DNA of 58,272 bases from a virus: positions 1 through 58,272 of IMG/VR virus record IMGVR_UViG_3300029448_000039; one strand, given 5' to 3'. Of this stretch, positions 1 to 8,760 are shown in pieces. The notes beneath the pieces are model-generated. The model was not told the DNA's origin and made no database searches. It was given only the letters and a program-made list of their open reading frames with translations. Numbering within the stretch: position 1 is the stretch's first letter; every line of letters begins with the position of its first letter. The translations under genes and the position numbers were made by a program.

Positions 1-385
1 AATTACGCTCAGAACAGTCAGGTTTAGTCGAAGAATTTGTTATTTTTAGATATGGAATACCACAATCTCTAGCTGGTGCAATGGATACAGAACAACTTGA
101 TTTAAATCAATCAGAACAATATATGATGCCTTTAAGTCAAGTTGGATTAGATAAAGATGAATTTTTATCTGCTGATGATGTATTTGAATTTGAAGATAGA
201 GGTGTTATTTATAATGGAAGAACAACTTTTCAAAAATTTATTGGGCAAGATATATCAGATTTTTTACAAGAAATATCATTGCAACAAGATGGAGTAGTGA
301 CAATAGAAGATTTACCTGAGGTTTTGAGAGAAGAATTTGATGGTAATTATACTGGTATAGATTTAGAAGGTAGAGTAGATATTCC
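1..385. repeat. Left copy of imperfect terminal direct repeat
   Basis: This stretch matches 57885-58272 in the same orientation. The first 68 bases are identical, then there is a short replaced block with a one-codon length difference, then scattered single-base differences, and the last 70 or so bases are again identical. Both copies stay open in the same reading frame of the giant polyvalent gene. Either the two ends are the same locus from two strain variants, or the gene has a tandem internal duplication in which the contig was broken. Confidence 0.9.
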
Positions 386-3317
386 TGTAGGTTCTGATGC
401 GTTTAAACAGTATGACAGACAAATACCTCAAGCACTCGAAAAAGAAATGTTACAAAGTTTACCTGCTAATAAAAGAAAAGAATATCGACAAGATAGAAAA
501 TATTTATATTCTCGTGAATCTGGAGCTAAAATTATTAATGAAAATGAAATTTTAGATCAACCACAAGTAGAACCAACTGTAAGAGAGGCTCTTGGTAGTC
601 AAATTGAGAGTGGAAGAATAGCAGAAATTGACAGATTGACATCTAATGTTACTAATGCATTGAGATTTTTTCCTATAACAGAAGAAATGAGAAAAGAGTC
701 AACAAATTCTATGGCTTTAGGTTCTACTCAAGCTAGAAGAATGGCTGTAGTCAATTCTGGTAAAAAAGAAAGAGATAATTTATCTAGAAATATTAGAGAC
801 AGTATTTCTAATTTTGTTGGGAACAGTAAGATGTTTGATCCTTTATATGGTGTTCCTATGCAAAGAGATTACCTTTTGAATAGAGGTAGGGCACTAGGTA
901 TATTTAATCAAGCAGAACGCATAGCATTGAAGCTTAGAAAGGATATAGCACCTTATTTAGATAAAAATAATCCATTAAGAAAAAGCAACCATCAAGAAGT
1001 AAGAGCATTATTATTTAAATATTTAAGTACATCTCCTAAAAATGGAGAGTTGGCTTTGTATAAACAATTAAAAGATGTAAATCCTAGAATGGCAAAAACA
1101 GCTTTAGATGCTAAAGATATTATAGAAAGACTAGGACAACAGTTAGTAGAAGCTAATATTATTCCTGCCAGTTCTTTTGAGATAAATAAAAGATCTTATT
1201 TGCCTAGACTGTATATAGAGCATGTATTAAAAAATCCTGCTGGCGATGCTAGAAGTTATGCTAAGAAAAGAAAAGAAGATGCTTCAGATTCATTAACAGT
1301 AATTGATGAATTAGCTCCTGAGTTTTTGGTATCTAGAGCAATACAAAGACCAATGAGAGACTTAGCAATGCTAGAGTTTTATAACTCAATAGCAAAAAAT
1401 AGACAATGGACTCTTGATGGTGATTTGGCTGATGTTGAATATGATGGTAAAAAAGTTAGTTTTTTCTGGTTATATGAACAACAAAAACAATATAGAGAAA
1501 TAGCACAGTATTTAGATAGAGATCCTGAAAGAAAAGCAAAAATGCTAAAAGAAGCTGATGATATGTTAGTTGTTGCTAATCAAGCTAGAGATAGATATGC
1601 ACAAGAATATGATATTAGACCTGAAGATATATTTAACCAAGAACAAAGTGAATCTAGGTTTCAAGCACCTGAAGGATTTAAAAGAGTTCCTAATAACAGA
1701 TTGTATGGTCTTATGGCAGGTAAAGCAGTTAGGTCAGGTATATATGAAGATATAATATCATCTATAAGCTATACAGCTTGGGGTGATAATAATTATGTAA
1801 AAGCAGGTAAATTAGCTAGACAATTAACATCTACATGGAAGTTAATAAAAGTTCCATTGAATCCTCCAACAGTAGCAAGAAACGTGATGTCAAATGCAAT
1901 ACTAATGAATCTTTCTGGTATGCCTATAAGAAGAATAATGCCTAATTTTTATAAAGCTGTTAATGAAATGATAGCTTTTGGTAAAGGAGATATGGCTAAT
2001 TCTAAGCATTACAAAGCTTTGTTAGATAGAGGTGTAGCTGAAACTTCATTTACAGAAGCTGAATTGTTTAGATGGGCAGAAGATTTTAAAGAATTTACAA
2101 CAGAAAGATCAATAAATGAATTAGGTATTCTTTCTTGGTTGCATTTGAAAGGATGGAGAAGATTAGCTAACAAAGCTTCATTTTTATATCAAAACATAGA
2201 AGTTATGGGTAAAACTGCTATGGCAATAGAAATGATGGAAAATCAAAATAAAAATGCAGATGAAGCATATTTAATTGCTCAAGATGCATTGTTTGATTAT
2301 TCATTAGTATCTCCTACAGTTAGAGGATTAAGAACAAGTCCTATTGGTATTCCTTTCTTAACATTTATGTATAAAGTGACTCCTAAATTAATAGATGTTG
2401 CATTGAATAATCCATTTAGATTAGCACCTTACATGGCTATGGGATTAGCATTACCACACTTATTTATGCATATGTTTGATATTGATGATGATGATTATGA
2501 GAAGATAAAACAGTTATTACCATCTTATACAAATGACTTTGGAACTTTTCCTATACCTTATAGAGATGATGCAGGCAGAATGCAGTTTCTTGATTTAGGA
2601 TATATAATGCCACATGGTTTTATAACTCAACTTTTAGAACAAGCTTATAAAGCCAAAAAAACATTATCAGATGAGCCACAAGCAGAAGATTTTGATTTAG
2701 GAGAAATTTTAAGAACTTTAGGTTTATTTGGTGGCCCTGCATGGTCATTAGCAGGTTTATTTACTAATACAGATCCATTTTTGAAAAGAAATATAGCAAG
2801 AGAAGGTGAGCCTTTATTTATAGAAACTGATAAAGATTTTGATGTTTCGATACCCGGTATATTTAAGAAAGATGGTAAGGTAGTTAGTTATGTTCAATAT
2901 GCAATGAATCAGTTTTTCTTGCCTTCATTTTTACATACTGAGTATGGTGCAACAAATAGATTAATTAGTGCAGTGCAAGAATCTGGTGAAATAAATGATA
3001 AAAATAGACTTACTATTAATCAAGCACTTTTAAAGTTTATAGGTTTAAACATCTTTGCTATAGATCCTAAGCAAAATGAAATGGCAATAAAAATGCTAGA
3101 ACGAGAAGTTAATGATTTAAAGTCTGCTAGAAGAAGAATGGCAAGAGATAATAGTTTAAGTGTTCAGGATAGAAATACTAGAAAAAGTTCTTATGATGAA
3201 GCGATTTTAGATAGGAGAGAAAAAATATCATTCATGAAATCAAGATTAGAGTTATTTGATGCAGAAGATTCTGATTTAGTGGGTAAAGTAAAAAGCGATA
3301 AACAAAGGTCAAAATAA
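3..3317 (+). CDS. Giant polyvalent protein, C-terminal part (5' part at 52499-58272)
   Basis: The frame is open from base 3, so this is the 3' end of a gene whose start lies at 52499; joined through the end repeat the product is about 2,900 residues. Large phage polyvalent proteins are packaged in the virion and injected; they string together enzymatic and toxin-like domains. This part has a long helical region, a YLPRLYIEH segment (about nt 1200) and a VARNVMSN segment (about nt 1870) typical of the LPD38-type domain, then hydrophobic helices near nt 2420-2480 followed by a run of Asp. No catalytic motif is evident in this half. It ends one base before the endolysin gene. Confidence 0.8.
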   Translation, partial: LRSEQSGLVEEFVIFRYGIPQSLAGAMDTEQLDLNQSEQYMMPLSQVGLDKDEFLSADDVFEFEDRGVIYNGRTTFQKFIGQDISDFLQEISLQQDGVVTIEDLPEVLREEFDGNYTGIDLEGRVDIPVGSDAFKQYDRQIPQALEKEMLQSLPANKRKEYRQDRKYLYSRESGAKIINENEILDQPQVEPTVREALGSQIESGRIAEIDRLTSNVTNALRFFPITEEMRKESTNSMALGSTQARRMAVVNSGKKERDNLSRNIRDSISNFVGNSKMFDPLYGVPMQRDYLLNRGRALGIFNQAERIALKLRKDIAPYLDKNNPLRKSNHQEVRALLFKYLSTSPKNGELALYKQLKDVNPRMAKTALDAKDIIERLGQQLVEANIIPASSFEINKRSYLPRLYIEHVLKNPAGDARSYAKKRKEDASDSLTVIDELAPEFLVSRAIQRPMRDLAMLEFYNSIAKNRQWTLDGDLADVEYDGKKVSFFWLYEQQKQYREIAQYLDRDPERKAKMLKEADDMLVVANQARDRYAQEYDIRPEDIFNQEQSESRFQAPEGFKRVPNNRLYGLMAGKAVRSGIYEDIISSISYTAWGDNNYVKAGKLARQLTSTWKLIKVPLNPPTVARNVMSNAILMNLSGMPIRRIMPNFYKAVNEMIAFGKGDMANSKHYKALLDRGVAETSFTEAELFRWAEDFKEFTTERSINELGILSWLHLKGWRRLANKASFLYQNIEVMGKTAMAIEMMENQNKNADEAYLIAQDALFDYSLVSPTVRGLRTSPIGIPFLTFMYKVTPKLIDVALNNPFRLAPYMAMGLALPHLFMHMFDIDDDDYEKIKQLLPSYTNDFGTFPIPYRDDAGRMQFLDLGYIMPHGFITQLLEQAYKAKKTLSDEPQAEDFDLGEILRTLGLFGGPAWSLAGLFTNTDPFLKRNIAREGEPLFIETDKDFDVSIPGIFKKDGKVVSYVQYAMNQFFLPSFLHTEYGATNRLISAVQESGEINDKNRLTINQALLKFIGLNIFAIDPKQNEMAIKMLEREVNDLKSARRRMARDNSLSVQDRNTRKSSYDEAILDRREKISFMKSRLELFDAEDSDLVGKVKSDKQRSK

Positions 3318-3318
3318 A

Positions 3319-3753
3319 ATGAATATATCTCAAAATGGAATAGATTTAATAAAAGAGTTTGAAGGCTGTCGATTAGAGCCTTATTTGTGTGCAGCTAATG
3401 TTTTAACAATAGGATATGGTCATACGAAAGATGTTGTAGAAAATATGAGTATAACTGAGGATACAGCAGAAAGTCTTTTAAAAGATGATTTAAGAGTGTT
3501 TGAGGATGATGTTACTAGGTTAGTTGAAGTACCATTATTACAAAATCAATTTGATGCCCTCGTTTCATGGACATTTAATTTAGGTGCTGGCAACCTAAAA
3601 ACGAGTACAATGTTAAAAGTATTAAATGCTGGCGAATATAAAAATGTTCCAGAGCAAATGAAACGATGGAATAAAGCGAGTGGAAAAGTATTAGAAGGAT
3701 TGACTCGTAGGAGAGAAGCTGAAGCTTTATTATTTGAGAAAGGAGAAGCCTAA
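3319..3753 (+). CDS. Endolysin, GH24 lysozyme (T4/P22-type)
   Basis: Peptidoglycan hydrolase cleaving the MurNAc-GlcNAc bond at lysis. The 144-residue length is usual for single-domain phage lysozymes. The catalytic pattern E-8-D/C-5-T is present as Glu15, Cys24 and Thr30 within the IGYGHT-containing N-terminal part; Cys in place of Asp occurs in part of this family. There is no signal peptide or signal-anchor, so export should need a holin; candidate holins follow directly. It starts one base after the preceding stop. Confidence 0.93.
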   Translation: MNISQNGIDLIKEFEGCRLEPYLCAANVLTIGYGHTKDVVENMSITEDTAESLLKDDLRVFEDDVTRLVEVPLLQNQFDALVSWTFNLGAGNLKTSTMLKVLNAGEYKNVPEQMKRWNKASGKVLEGLTRRREAEALLFEKGEA

Positions 3754-3754
3754 T

Positions 3755-3946
3755 ATGCAAAGGTCTACATTTAAAGAAGCATCCTTGATAAGAATAGAAG
3801 CACATGAAAAAGAATGCGCTATTCGATATGAATATATTGAAAGAAGATTAGAAGAAGGCGCACAAAGGTTTAAACGACTCGAAGCAATAATTTGGGGTGT
3901 ATATCCTTTTATTGTGGGTAGTATAATTTTGAGTAAATTTATATGA
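3755..3946 (+). CDS. Small coiled protein with C-terminal membrane segment (XhlA-like holin partner)
   Basis: A 63-residue protein: a charged amphipathic N-terminal helix rich in Arg/Glu, then one membrane segment of about 20 residues at the C terminus. This layout resembles XhlA-type or accessory holin proteins. I chose the ATG at 3755 because an AGGAG lies about 10 bases upstream; an ATG at 3734 would sit inside the endolysin end. It contains a GTTTAAAC site. The stop overlaps the next start (ATGA). The lysis role is inferred from position. Confidence 0.6.
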   Translation: MQRSTFKEASLIRIEAHEKECAIRYEYIERRLEEGAQRFKRLEAIIWGVYPFIVGSIILSKFI

Positions 3947-4260
3947 GCCAAGAAAATATAAAAAAGAAAATAGAATTAGAAGTAGAAGTTGGTACTACAC
4001 ATGTTGAAAGAGGCATTAACCCATATCAAAAATGGATTCATTTAGCTAAAGCAGTAGATGCTTGGCGTATATTTCCTCGTATGTTTTTAAGTGTATATAT
4101 ATTTTTACTTTATTATTCAGTAATGTGGTTTATGGAATTACCAGAACCTAGTTTAGAACAATCTGGTTTAATTTCTATTATTGTTGGTGCAGGAGCAGCT
4201 TGGTTTGGTTTATACGCAGGTAGTTCTAGTTCTAGCAAGAACTTTAAAGGTGAAGAATGA
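3943..4260 (+). CDS. Holin-like membrane protein
   Basis: A 105-residue protein with a charged N terminus and two hydrophobic segments (about residues 48-66 and 75-95, the latter IIVGAGAAWFGLYAGS). The GAGAAWFGLY segment is common in small phage membrane proteins annotated as holins. It is the best holin candidate: directly after the endolysin, two membrane helices, short Ser-rich polar tail. Start and stop both overlap neighbours by 4 bases (ATGA), suggesting translational coupling. Confidence 0.65.
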   Translation: MSQENIKKKIELEVEVGTTHVERGINPYQKWIHLAKAVDAWRIFPRMFLSVYIFLLYYSVMWFMELPEPSLEQSGLISIIVGAGAAWFGLYAGSSSSSKNFKGEE

Positions 4261-4463
4261 AGAAAATATTTCTTACTGAATTTACAAGTGATGGAAAAAG
4301 TTATGCAGGGCCAACTATATTGGCTGACAATTTTGCTGATGCTGAAAAAGAAGCAAAAAATTATGATGTAACTGTTGTTGGTTGTTTGGAAACAATAGTT
4401 GTTCCAGATAAAGAAGTTACTTCTTTTTATGAAGATGAAGAATGGAACAGGGTTTTACATTAA
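4257..4463 (+). CDS. Hypothetical small acidic protein
   Basis: A soluble 68-residue protein, acidic, with the pattern of a small alpha/beta fold (KKIFLTEF, an Ala/Glu-rich helix, VTVVGCLETIVV). I do not recognise it. It is coupled to the preceding gene by an ATGA overlap and its 3' end overlaps the next start. The location in the lysis block is its only functional hint. Confidence 0.55.
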   Translation: MKKIFLTEFTSDGKSYAGPTILADNFADAEKEAKNYDVTVVGCLETIVVPDKEVTSFYEDEEWNRVLH

Positions 4464-4738
4464 TAGCTGAACTTGGTTTGCCTGTAGCAGGCGGTCTTGT
4501 TATGGCTTATTTTATATTTTTAATTATGAAACAATTAATGGATGGCTTAGTAAGCGAAATACAAACAGTACAAGCTATATCTAAAATGCTTATTACCAGA
4601 GCAGCAACAATGAATAATGACATGATACGCATTGATACAAGCGTTAGTAGTGCATTAGGTTTATCTCCTGATTTAGAAAGAATAGCTAGAAGTGAAAACT
4701 TTGTTGAAGATGGAAAGATAGATGCAAGACGAGATTAA
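4442..4738 (+). CDS. Small membrane protein with coiled tail
   Basis: A 98-residue protein with one hydrophobic segment at about residues 10-32 and a long polar helical tail. Its topology matches several small phage lysis-block proteins such as class III holins and YvlB-like proteins, but I cannot assign a family. The gene starts 22 bases before the end of its upstream neighbour and overlaps the next gene. Confidence 0.55.
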   Translation: MEQGFTLIAELGLPVAGGLVMAYFIFLIMKQLMDGLVSEIQTVQAISKMLITRAATMNNDMIRIDTSVSSALGLSPDLERIARSENFVEDGKIDARRD

Positions 4739-4904
4739 TTTACCTCCTATAGGCGATGCAGAAGCAGTTGTAGATGGTTTATTTGGTCTTATATACCTTT
4801 ACCCATCAGATTATTTAATTGTTTTTGGATCGTTAACTTTGTTTGCAGTTTATGGTTTATCAATTTATGCAGGAATAAAATATATACAAAAGAAGTTTAA
4901 GTAA
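4722..4904 (+). CDS. Tiny membrane protein
   Basis: A 60-residue protein with an acidic N terminus, one hydrophobic segment (about residues 32-53) and a basic C-terminal end, predicting a single-span protein. It overlaps the upstream gene by 17 bases and shares one base with the next start (TAATG). No family recognised. Confidence 0.5.
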   Translation: MQDEINLPPIGDAEAVVDGLFGLIYLYPSDYLIVFGSLTLFAVYGLSIYAGIKYIQKKFK

Positions 4905-5161
4905 TGGATATTGTAAAGTTAGTTTCAGATTTTGGCTTTCCAATAGTTATGGTTGCAGGATTAGGTTACTTTGTTTATTTTGTGTGGCAAACAATTACTA
5001 ATAAAATAGATCCTGCTGTTCAAGAGATGAAGGTAACTATTATTAGACTTACCGATCAATTACGATTGCTTGATCAAGATATGATAAGGTTACAGCAAAA
5101 GGTAAATACAGTATTAGAACTAAAAGAAGAAAATAAACTTAAAGATGAGAATGAAAAGTAA
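4904..5161 (+). CDS. Small membrane protein, BhlA/UviB-like
   Basis: An 85-residue protein with an N-terminal membrane helix (about residues 8-30) followed by a long charged coiled helix. This layout is that of BhlA/UviB-type proteins, a family named for bacteriocin release and often seen in phage lysis regions. The TAATG junction with the upstream gene implies coupling. It is the last of the small membrane proteins before the curli-type genes. Confidence 0.5.
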   Translation: MDIVKLVSDFGFPIVMVAGLGYFVYFVWQTITNKIDPAVQEMKVTIIRLTDQLRLLDQDMIRLQQKVNTVLELKEENKLKDENEK

Positions 5162-5624
5162 TTGGCATTGGTTTTTTGGCATATATGTTTATGTAGCTTT
5201 GTTTTTATTGCTTCTTAACGTATACAGTAATGCAGATGAACTACTATTTAAATTTAAAAGTCCTAGCTTTTCAGGTCTTAACACTTCTTCACATTACTTA
5301 ACAATTGATTCACAAGAAGCAAGCAGAAGGCAAGCATTAAAAGATGAAATACAAGCATATCAAGATGATTTAGAAAGAGATGCTAGTAATACTACACTTG
5401 CCAGATTTATCAGAAACTTAGAATCTCGCATATATGCACAGTTATCTAGACAAATGGTAGAGCAACTATTCGGAGAAACACCACAAACATCAGGTAAACT
5501 AGAGCTAGAGGGAAATACAATAGAATATAATGTAGAGGAAGATGAACTTATTACACTTACGATTACATCAGAAGATGGTAGCCAAACTACTATATCCGTT
5601 CCTATTGGTGATTTTACTTTCTAG
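5145..5624 (+). CDS. csgF: Curli assembly factor CsgF-like
   Basis: A 159-residue exported protein. After an N-terminal signal (hydrophobic to about residue 30) comes LLFKFKSPSFSG, the counterpart of the N-terminal CsgF segment that plugs into the CsgG pore. The C-terminal half has the family's helical region (LESRIYAQLSRQMVEQLF) followed by beta strands ending in TISVPIGDF. In bacteria CsgF couples curlin secretion to nucleation at the cell surface. It directly precedes a csgG-like gene, as partners would. No CsgE is present. Confidence 0.85.
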   Translation: MRMKSNWHWFFGIYVYVALFLLLLNVYSNADELLFKFKSPSFSGLNTSSHYLTIDSQEASRRQALKDEIQAYQDDLERDASNTTLARFIRNLESRIYAQLSRQMVEQLFGETPQTSGKLELEGNTIEYNVEEDELITLTITSEDGSQTTISVPIGDFTF

Positions 5625-6375
5625 TTGTGCATCTAAAAATATGCTCGAAGGTGGCGGTGTACCAAACATTGTTATCAAAAATACATCTATATTAGAGTTG
5701 CAATCTGAAGAATTAAAAAATATAAAACCTGTAAAGCAAAAGCCTGTAGTAGCTATTTATCCTAATAGTTTTGTTGATTACACAGGACAGAGGAAAAGTA
5801 ATGGTCAATTTGCTTTATTTAGCACAGCAATAACACAAGCTCCAGATGCCTTTTTAATTCGCGCATTAAAGCATAGTGGAAATGGTAAGTTTTGGACAGT
5901 TGTAGAGCGTGTAGGATTAGATTCTTTGACTAAAGAAAGGCAAATTATAAGGTCAACAAGAGATTCTTTTGAAGAAGATAGCACTGTAAAACCTTTGATA
6001 TTTGCTGGACTTTTGATGCAAGGAGGTGTATTGAGTTATGATACTAATATATTATCTGGCGGTGCAGGTGCTAGATATTTAGGTATCGGCAGTAGTACAC
6101 AGTACCGAGAAGATCTAATAACAGTTAGTTTAAGATTAGTTTCTGTATCTACTGGTGAAATACTAATAGAAACTTCTGCACAAAAGAGTCTTTTGAGTGT
6201 TGCTATATCACAAGATATTTTTAGATTTTTGGATGAAGGACAAAGATTGATAGAGGTAGAAAATGGTAAAGCTCAAAATGAATCAACAAGTCTAGTATTA
6301 CAATTAGCAATAGAAGAATGTGTATTAGATATTATAAAACAAGGTATACAAAAAGGATACTGGAAATATGAATAA
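5575..6375 (+). CDS. csgG: Curli secretion channel lipoprotein CsgG-like
   Basis: Outer-membrane lipoprotein that forms the nonameric curli export pore. From the ATG at 5575 the lipoprotein signal ends LLSSC with Cys18 as lipidation site; an ATG at 5542 would add 11 residues ahead of the signal. Conserved CsgG blocks are clear: the STAITQAPDAFLIRALK region, a pore-loop region, SGGAGARYLGIG with the following strand, and SVSTGEILIETSAQKS. Length matches E. coli CsgG. The gene overlaps csgF, and its end overlaps the curlin-like gene, so all three are probably made from one message. Confidence 0.92.
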   Translation: MVAKLLYPFLLVILLSSCASKNMLEGGGVPNIVIKNTSILELQSEELKNIKPVKQKPVVAIYPNSFVDYTGQRKSNGQFALFSTAITQAPDAFLIRALKHSGNGKFWTVVERVGLDSLTKERQIIRSTRDSFEEDSTVKPLIFAGLLMQGGVLSYDTNILSGGAGARYLGIGSSTQYREDLITVSLRLVSVSTGEILIETSAQKSLLSVAISQDIFRFLDEGQRLIEVENGKAQNESTSLVLQLAIEECVLDIIKQGIQKGYWKYE

Positions 6376-7102
6376 TAATTATAACAAAATGATTTATGGT
6401 ACTGTAATGCTTGCGTTTTTGTTTGCATATAGTTTGTCTTATTCTGATGATAATGAAATCTATGTAGATCAAGTAGGTGCAACAGCAAATATAGATTTAG
6501 AGCAGTTAGGTTCTGGAAACATTATAGGTGGTTTAAACAGTGCACATGGATCTATGAATCCATTTGATTTAGATGGTGCTACGATGACATTAGATGTCAA
6601 TCAAATTGGAAACAACAACAAAATGCTTGGTGACATTAATGCAGATACGTTTACTGGCATCTTTGACTTTGATGGTGATACTAACTCGTATACTATTCAA
6701 GTTGATCCCGGAAACGCTAATTCGGCAGACAACGCAAATGTAAATGTGAACGTGGATGGTAGTACAAATACCATGTCATTAGATTTGGCTACGAATGCTT
6801 TATCTAGTGGTGCAGATATAGACACTATAGTTCAAGGTTCAAGCAATACTGTTCATATTGATTTAGATGTAGATTCAGGTACAAATTATATTGATTTGGA
6901 CGGGGACAGTAACACTGTTGACTATAATGGAGATGGATATGCAGGTGTTTACTTTAAATTAGAACATGATGGATCAACAAGGAGTTTTGACATTGATCAA
7001 CAATCTACGCAAGACAATGATTGGCTGCGCGTACTTAGCAATGGTTCTGGTGGCAGCGTTTGCATTAATCAGTCGGACCAAGGTACTAGCACAAGTTGTT
7101 GA
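6368..7102 (+). CDS. Secreted curlin-repeat protein (CsgA/CsgB-like)
   Basis: A 244-residue protein with a signal peptide (hydrophobic to about residue 26) followed by Asn/Asp/Gly/Gln-rich repeats. Curlin-type Q-x-G-x-x-N units appear early (DQVGATAN, EQLGSGN, NQIGNNN) and then loosen into Asp/Asn-rich beta repeats. Such repeats form stacked beta-strand amyloid in CsgA/CsgB. Its place right after csgG makes it the likely cargo of the pore. Two Cys near the C terminus are unusual for a curlin. Fibre formation is inferred. Confidence 0.7.
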   Translation: MNNNYNKMIYGTVMLAFLFAYSLSYSDDNEIYVDQVGATANIDLEQLGSGNIIGGLNSAHGSMNPFDLDGATMTLDVNQIGNNNKMLGDINADTFTGIFDFDGDTNSYTIQVDPGNANSADNANVNVNVDGSTNTMSLDLATNALSSGADIDTIVQGSSNTVHIDLDVDSGTNYIDLDGDSNTVDYNGDGYAGVYFKLEHDGSTRSFDIDQQSTQDNDWLRVLSNGSGGSVCINQSDQGTSTSC

Positions 7103-8126
7103 TATAGGAAGCATTACAGAACTAAACGGAATTACTAGAGTTGTAAGAGATAAACCATACGAAAGTGCTATAGACTTTTCTTTGAACTCTATGGATCGCC
7201 TAGAAACTGCAAAAGGCAGAATGGGTGTTACATTTAGAGATGAAACTACAATACGACTTACAGAGCATTCTAATGTCATTATAGACGAGTTTGTTTTTGA
7301 TCCTAACCCTAGTAAGTCTAGTATGGCTTTAAACTTTGTAAAGGGCACCGGTAGGTTTATATCAAGCAAAAAGCCACGCATTCCTAAAGATAACATTACA
7401 ATTAGAACTCATTCTGCTGTAGTGGGCATAAGAGGCACAGACTTCACAATCACTGTAAAAGAAACAGGCGAGTCTTTAATAATTTTATTGCCTGACGAAA
7501 CAGGCGAAGCAAGTGGTGAAATTATAGTTTATACAGCTTTAGGTGAAGTAGTTCTTAACAAACCCTATGAGGCTACTACAGTATATAACTTAGAAAGTTC
7601 TCCAACTCCTTCGGTAATCTTAGATTTAACCTTAAATCAAATTGACAATATGCTTATAGTAAATCCTCCGCAAGAAAAAGAAACAGGAACCGATGAAGGA
7701 AATACATCTAGCTCTGCAAATATATTAGATACAGATTTTCTTGAGTTTGATGAACTAGAGCAAGATGCTTTAGATGCTGAATCGGAGCTTGAATATACTG
7801 AGCTTGACATTGATTATCTAGCAACTAATTTTTTAGAAGATTTACTTGATGTAATACAAGAAGTAGATGAATTAAGTAAAGCCTCTGGCTCTTTGGGTAA
7901 ACAAGGTGTAGAGGGAACAAGTATTGGTTACGATAGTAACACTCAGATATCTAGTTTTGTTAATGACTCTGAAGTTAAATTAATTAGACAAGTGCAAGAT
8001 AAGTTAGAGCTTAGAGTATCTAAAGATGCAAGCACAGCAATAAGAATTGATCAAGAAGGCAAAGTAAATCAGGTAAGAGTCAATGGAGGAACTGAGTCAT
8101 ATATCAATATTAAGCAAGGCACTTAA
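7017..8126 (+). CDS. Exported FecR-domain protein
   Basis: Starts with a signal sequence (MIGCAYLAMVLVAAFAL) if the ATG at 7017 is used; an upstream ATG at 6966 gives 17 more residues and a deeper overlap with the curlin-like gene. Neither start has a strong ribosome site. A FecR-type domain follows (about residues 35-180) with GVTFRDETTIRLTEHSNV and SAVVGIRGTDFTI strands. The C-terminal half is very acidic and then beta-rich. FecR domains are periplasmic or surface beta structures; the curli context suggests an envelope role for the phage. Confidence 0.7.
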   Translation: MIGCAYLAMVLVAAFALISRTKVLAQVVDIGSITELNGITRVVRDKPYESAIDFSLNSMDRLETAKGRMGVTFRDETTIRLTEHSNVIIDEFVFDPNPSKSSMALNFVKGTGRFISSKKPRIPKDNITIRTHSAVVGIRGTDFTITVKETGESLIILLPDETGEASGEIIVYTALGEVVLNKPYEATTVYNLESSPTPSVILDLTLNQIDNMLIVNPPQEKETGTDEGNTSSSANILDTDFLEFDELEQDALDAESELEYTELDIDYLATNFLEDLLDVIQEVDELSKASGSLGKQGVEGTSIGYDSNTQISSFVNDSEVKLIRQVQDKLELRVSKDASTAIRIDQEGKVNQVRVNGGTESYINIKQGT

Positions 8127-8162
8127 TTTGATTAATTGTTTAAACATTATTAATATAAGAAG

Positions 8163-8387
8163 ATGAGAAACTATAGAAAAGAATACGATAATTATCAAAG
8201 TAGTTCTAAGCAAAAAAAAGATCGTGCAGGTCGGAATAAAGCTCGTAGAACTATGATAAAGGCAGGGAAGGTAAAGAAAGGTGATGGAAAAGACGTTCAT
8301 CACAAAGATCGCAATCCAAAAAACAACAACAAAAAAAATCTAAGAGTATTATCTAAATCTAAAAATAGGTCGTTTAAACGAAAATAG
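8163..8387 (+). CDS. Small basic HNH-like protein
   Basis: A 74-residue Lys/Arg-rich protein with the core DVHHKDRNPKNNNKKNLRVL, close to the DVDHxDGNPxNN-NLR pattern of small phage HNH proteins. The HH-N-N arrangement fits a beta-beta-alpha metal fold, but there are no Cys pairs. It could be a nicking nuclease or a structural DNA-binding protein. A GTTTAAAC site lies 18 bases upstream of the start and another spans the end of the coding region. Confidence 0.65.
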   Translation: MRNYRKEYDNYQSSSKQKKDRAGRNKARRTMIKAGKVKKGDGKDVHHKDRNPKNNNKKNLRVLSKSKNRSFKRK

Positions 8388-8395
8388 GTTATATA

Positions 8396-8575
8396 ATGGC
8401 TAAGAAAAAATCTACTGTAAACAAAGCAGGTAACTACACGAAACCGACAATGCGTAAACGTATCTTTAACAGGATAAAAGCAGGAACTAAAGGTGGAAAA
8501 GCAGGTCAATGGTCAGCAAGAAAAGCACAAATGTTGGCTAAAGCATATAAAAAAGCAGGAGGAGGCTACAAATAA
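8396..8575 (+). CDS. DUF5872-type small basic protein
   Basis: A 59-residue protein with sequence features NKAGNYTKPTMRKRIFNRIK, then GGKAGQWSARKAQMLA and a GGGY end. This is the DUF5872 pattern seen in marine phages and in some large viruses; its function is unknown. It is strongly basic, which suggests nucleic-acid contact. It is joined to the next gene by TAATG. Confidence 0.75.
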   Translation: MAKKKSTVNKAGNYTKPTMRKRIFNRIKAGTKGGKAGQWSARKAQMLAKAYKKAGGGYK

Positions 8576-8760
8576 TGGCTAAAGGTGTAAAACATTACAA
8601 AAAAGATGGAACTGAACATAAAGGTGGTATGCATAAAATGCCTAATGGTCAGCTTCATTCAAATAAATCTCATACTAAAACAAGTGTTAGACTTTTTCAT
8701 TTTGGAGAACTAAGTAAGAAAGCTAAGAAGAAGGCTATGACTCAAAGAAAGAAAGCATAA
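8575..8760 (+). CDS. Small basic protein
   Basis: A 61-residue, Lys/His-rich protein (KHYKKDGTEHKGGMHKMPNG at the N terminus, KKAKKKAM near the end). Similar short proteins accompany DUF5872 proteins in marine phages. Function unknown. It is coupled to both neighbours by one-base TAATG overlaps. Confidence 0.65.
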   Translation: MAKGVKHYKKDGTEHKGGMHKMPNGQLHSNKSHTKTSVRLFHFGELSKKAKKKAMTQRKKA

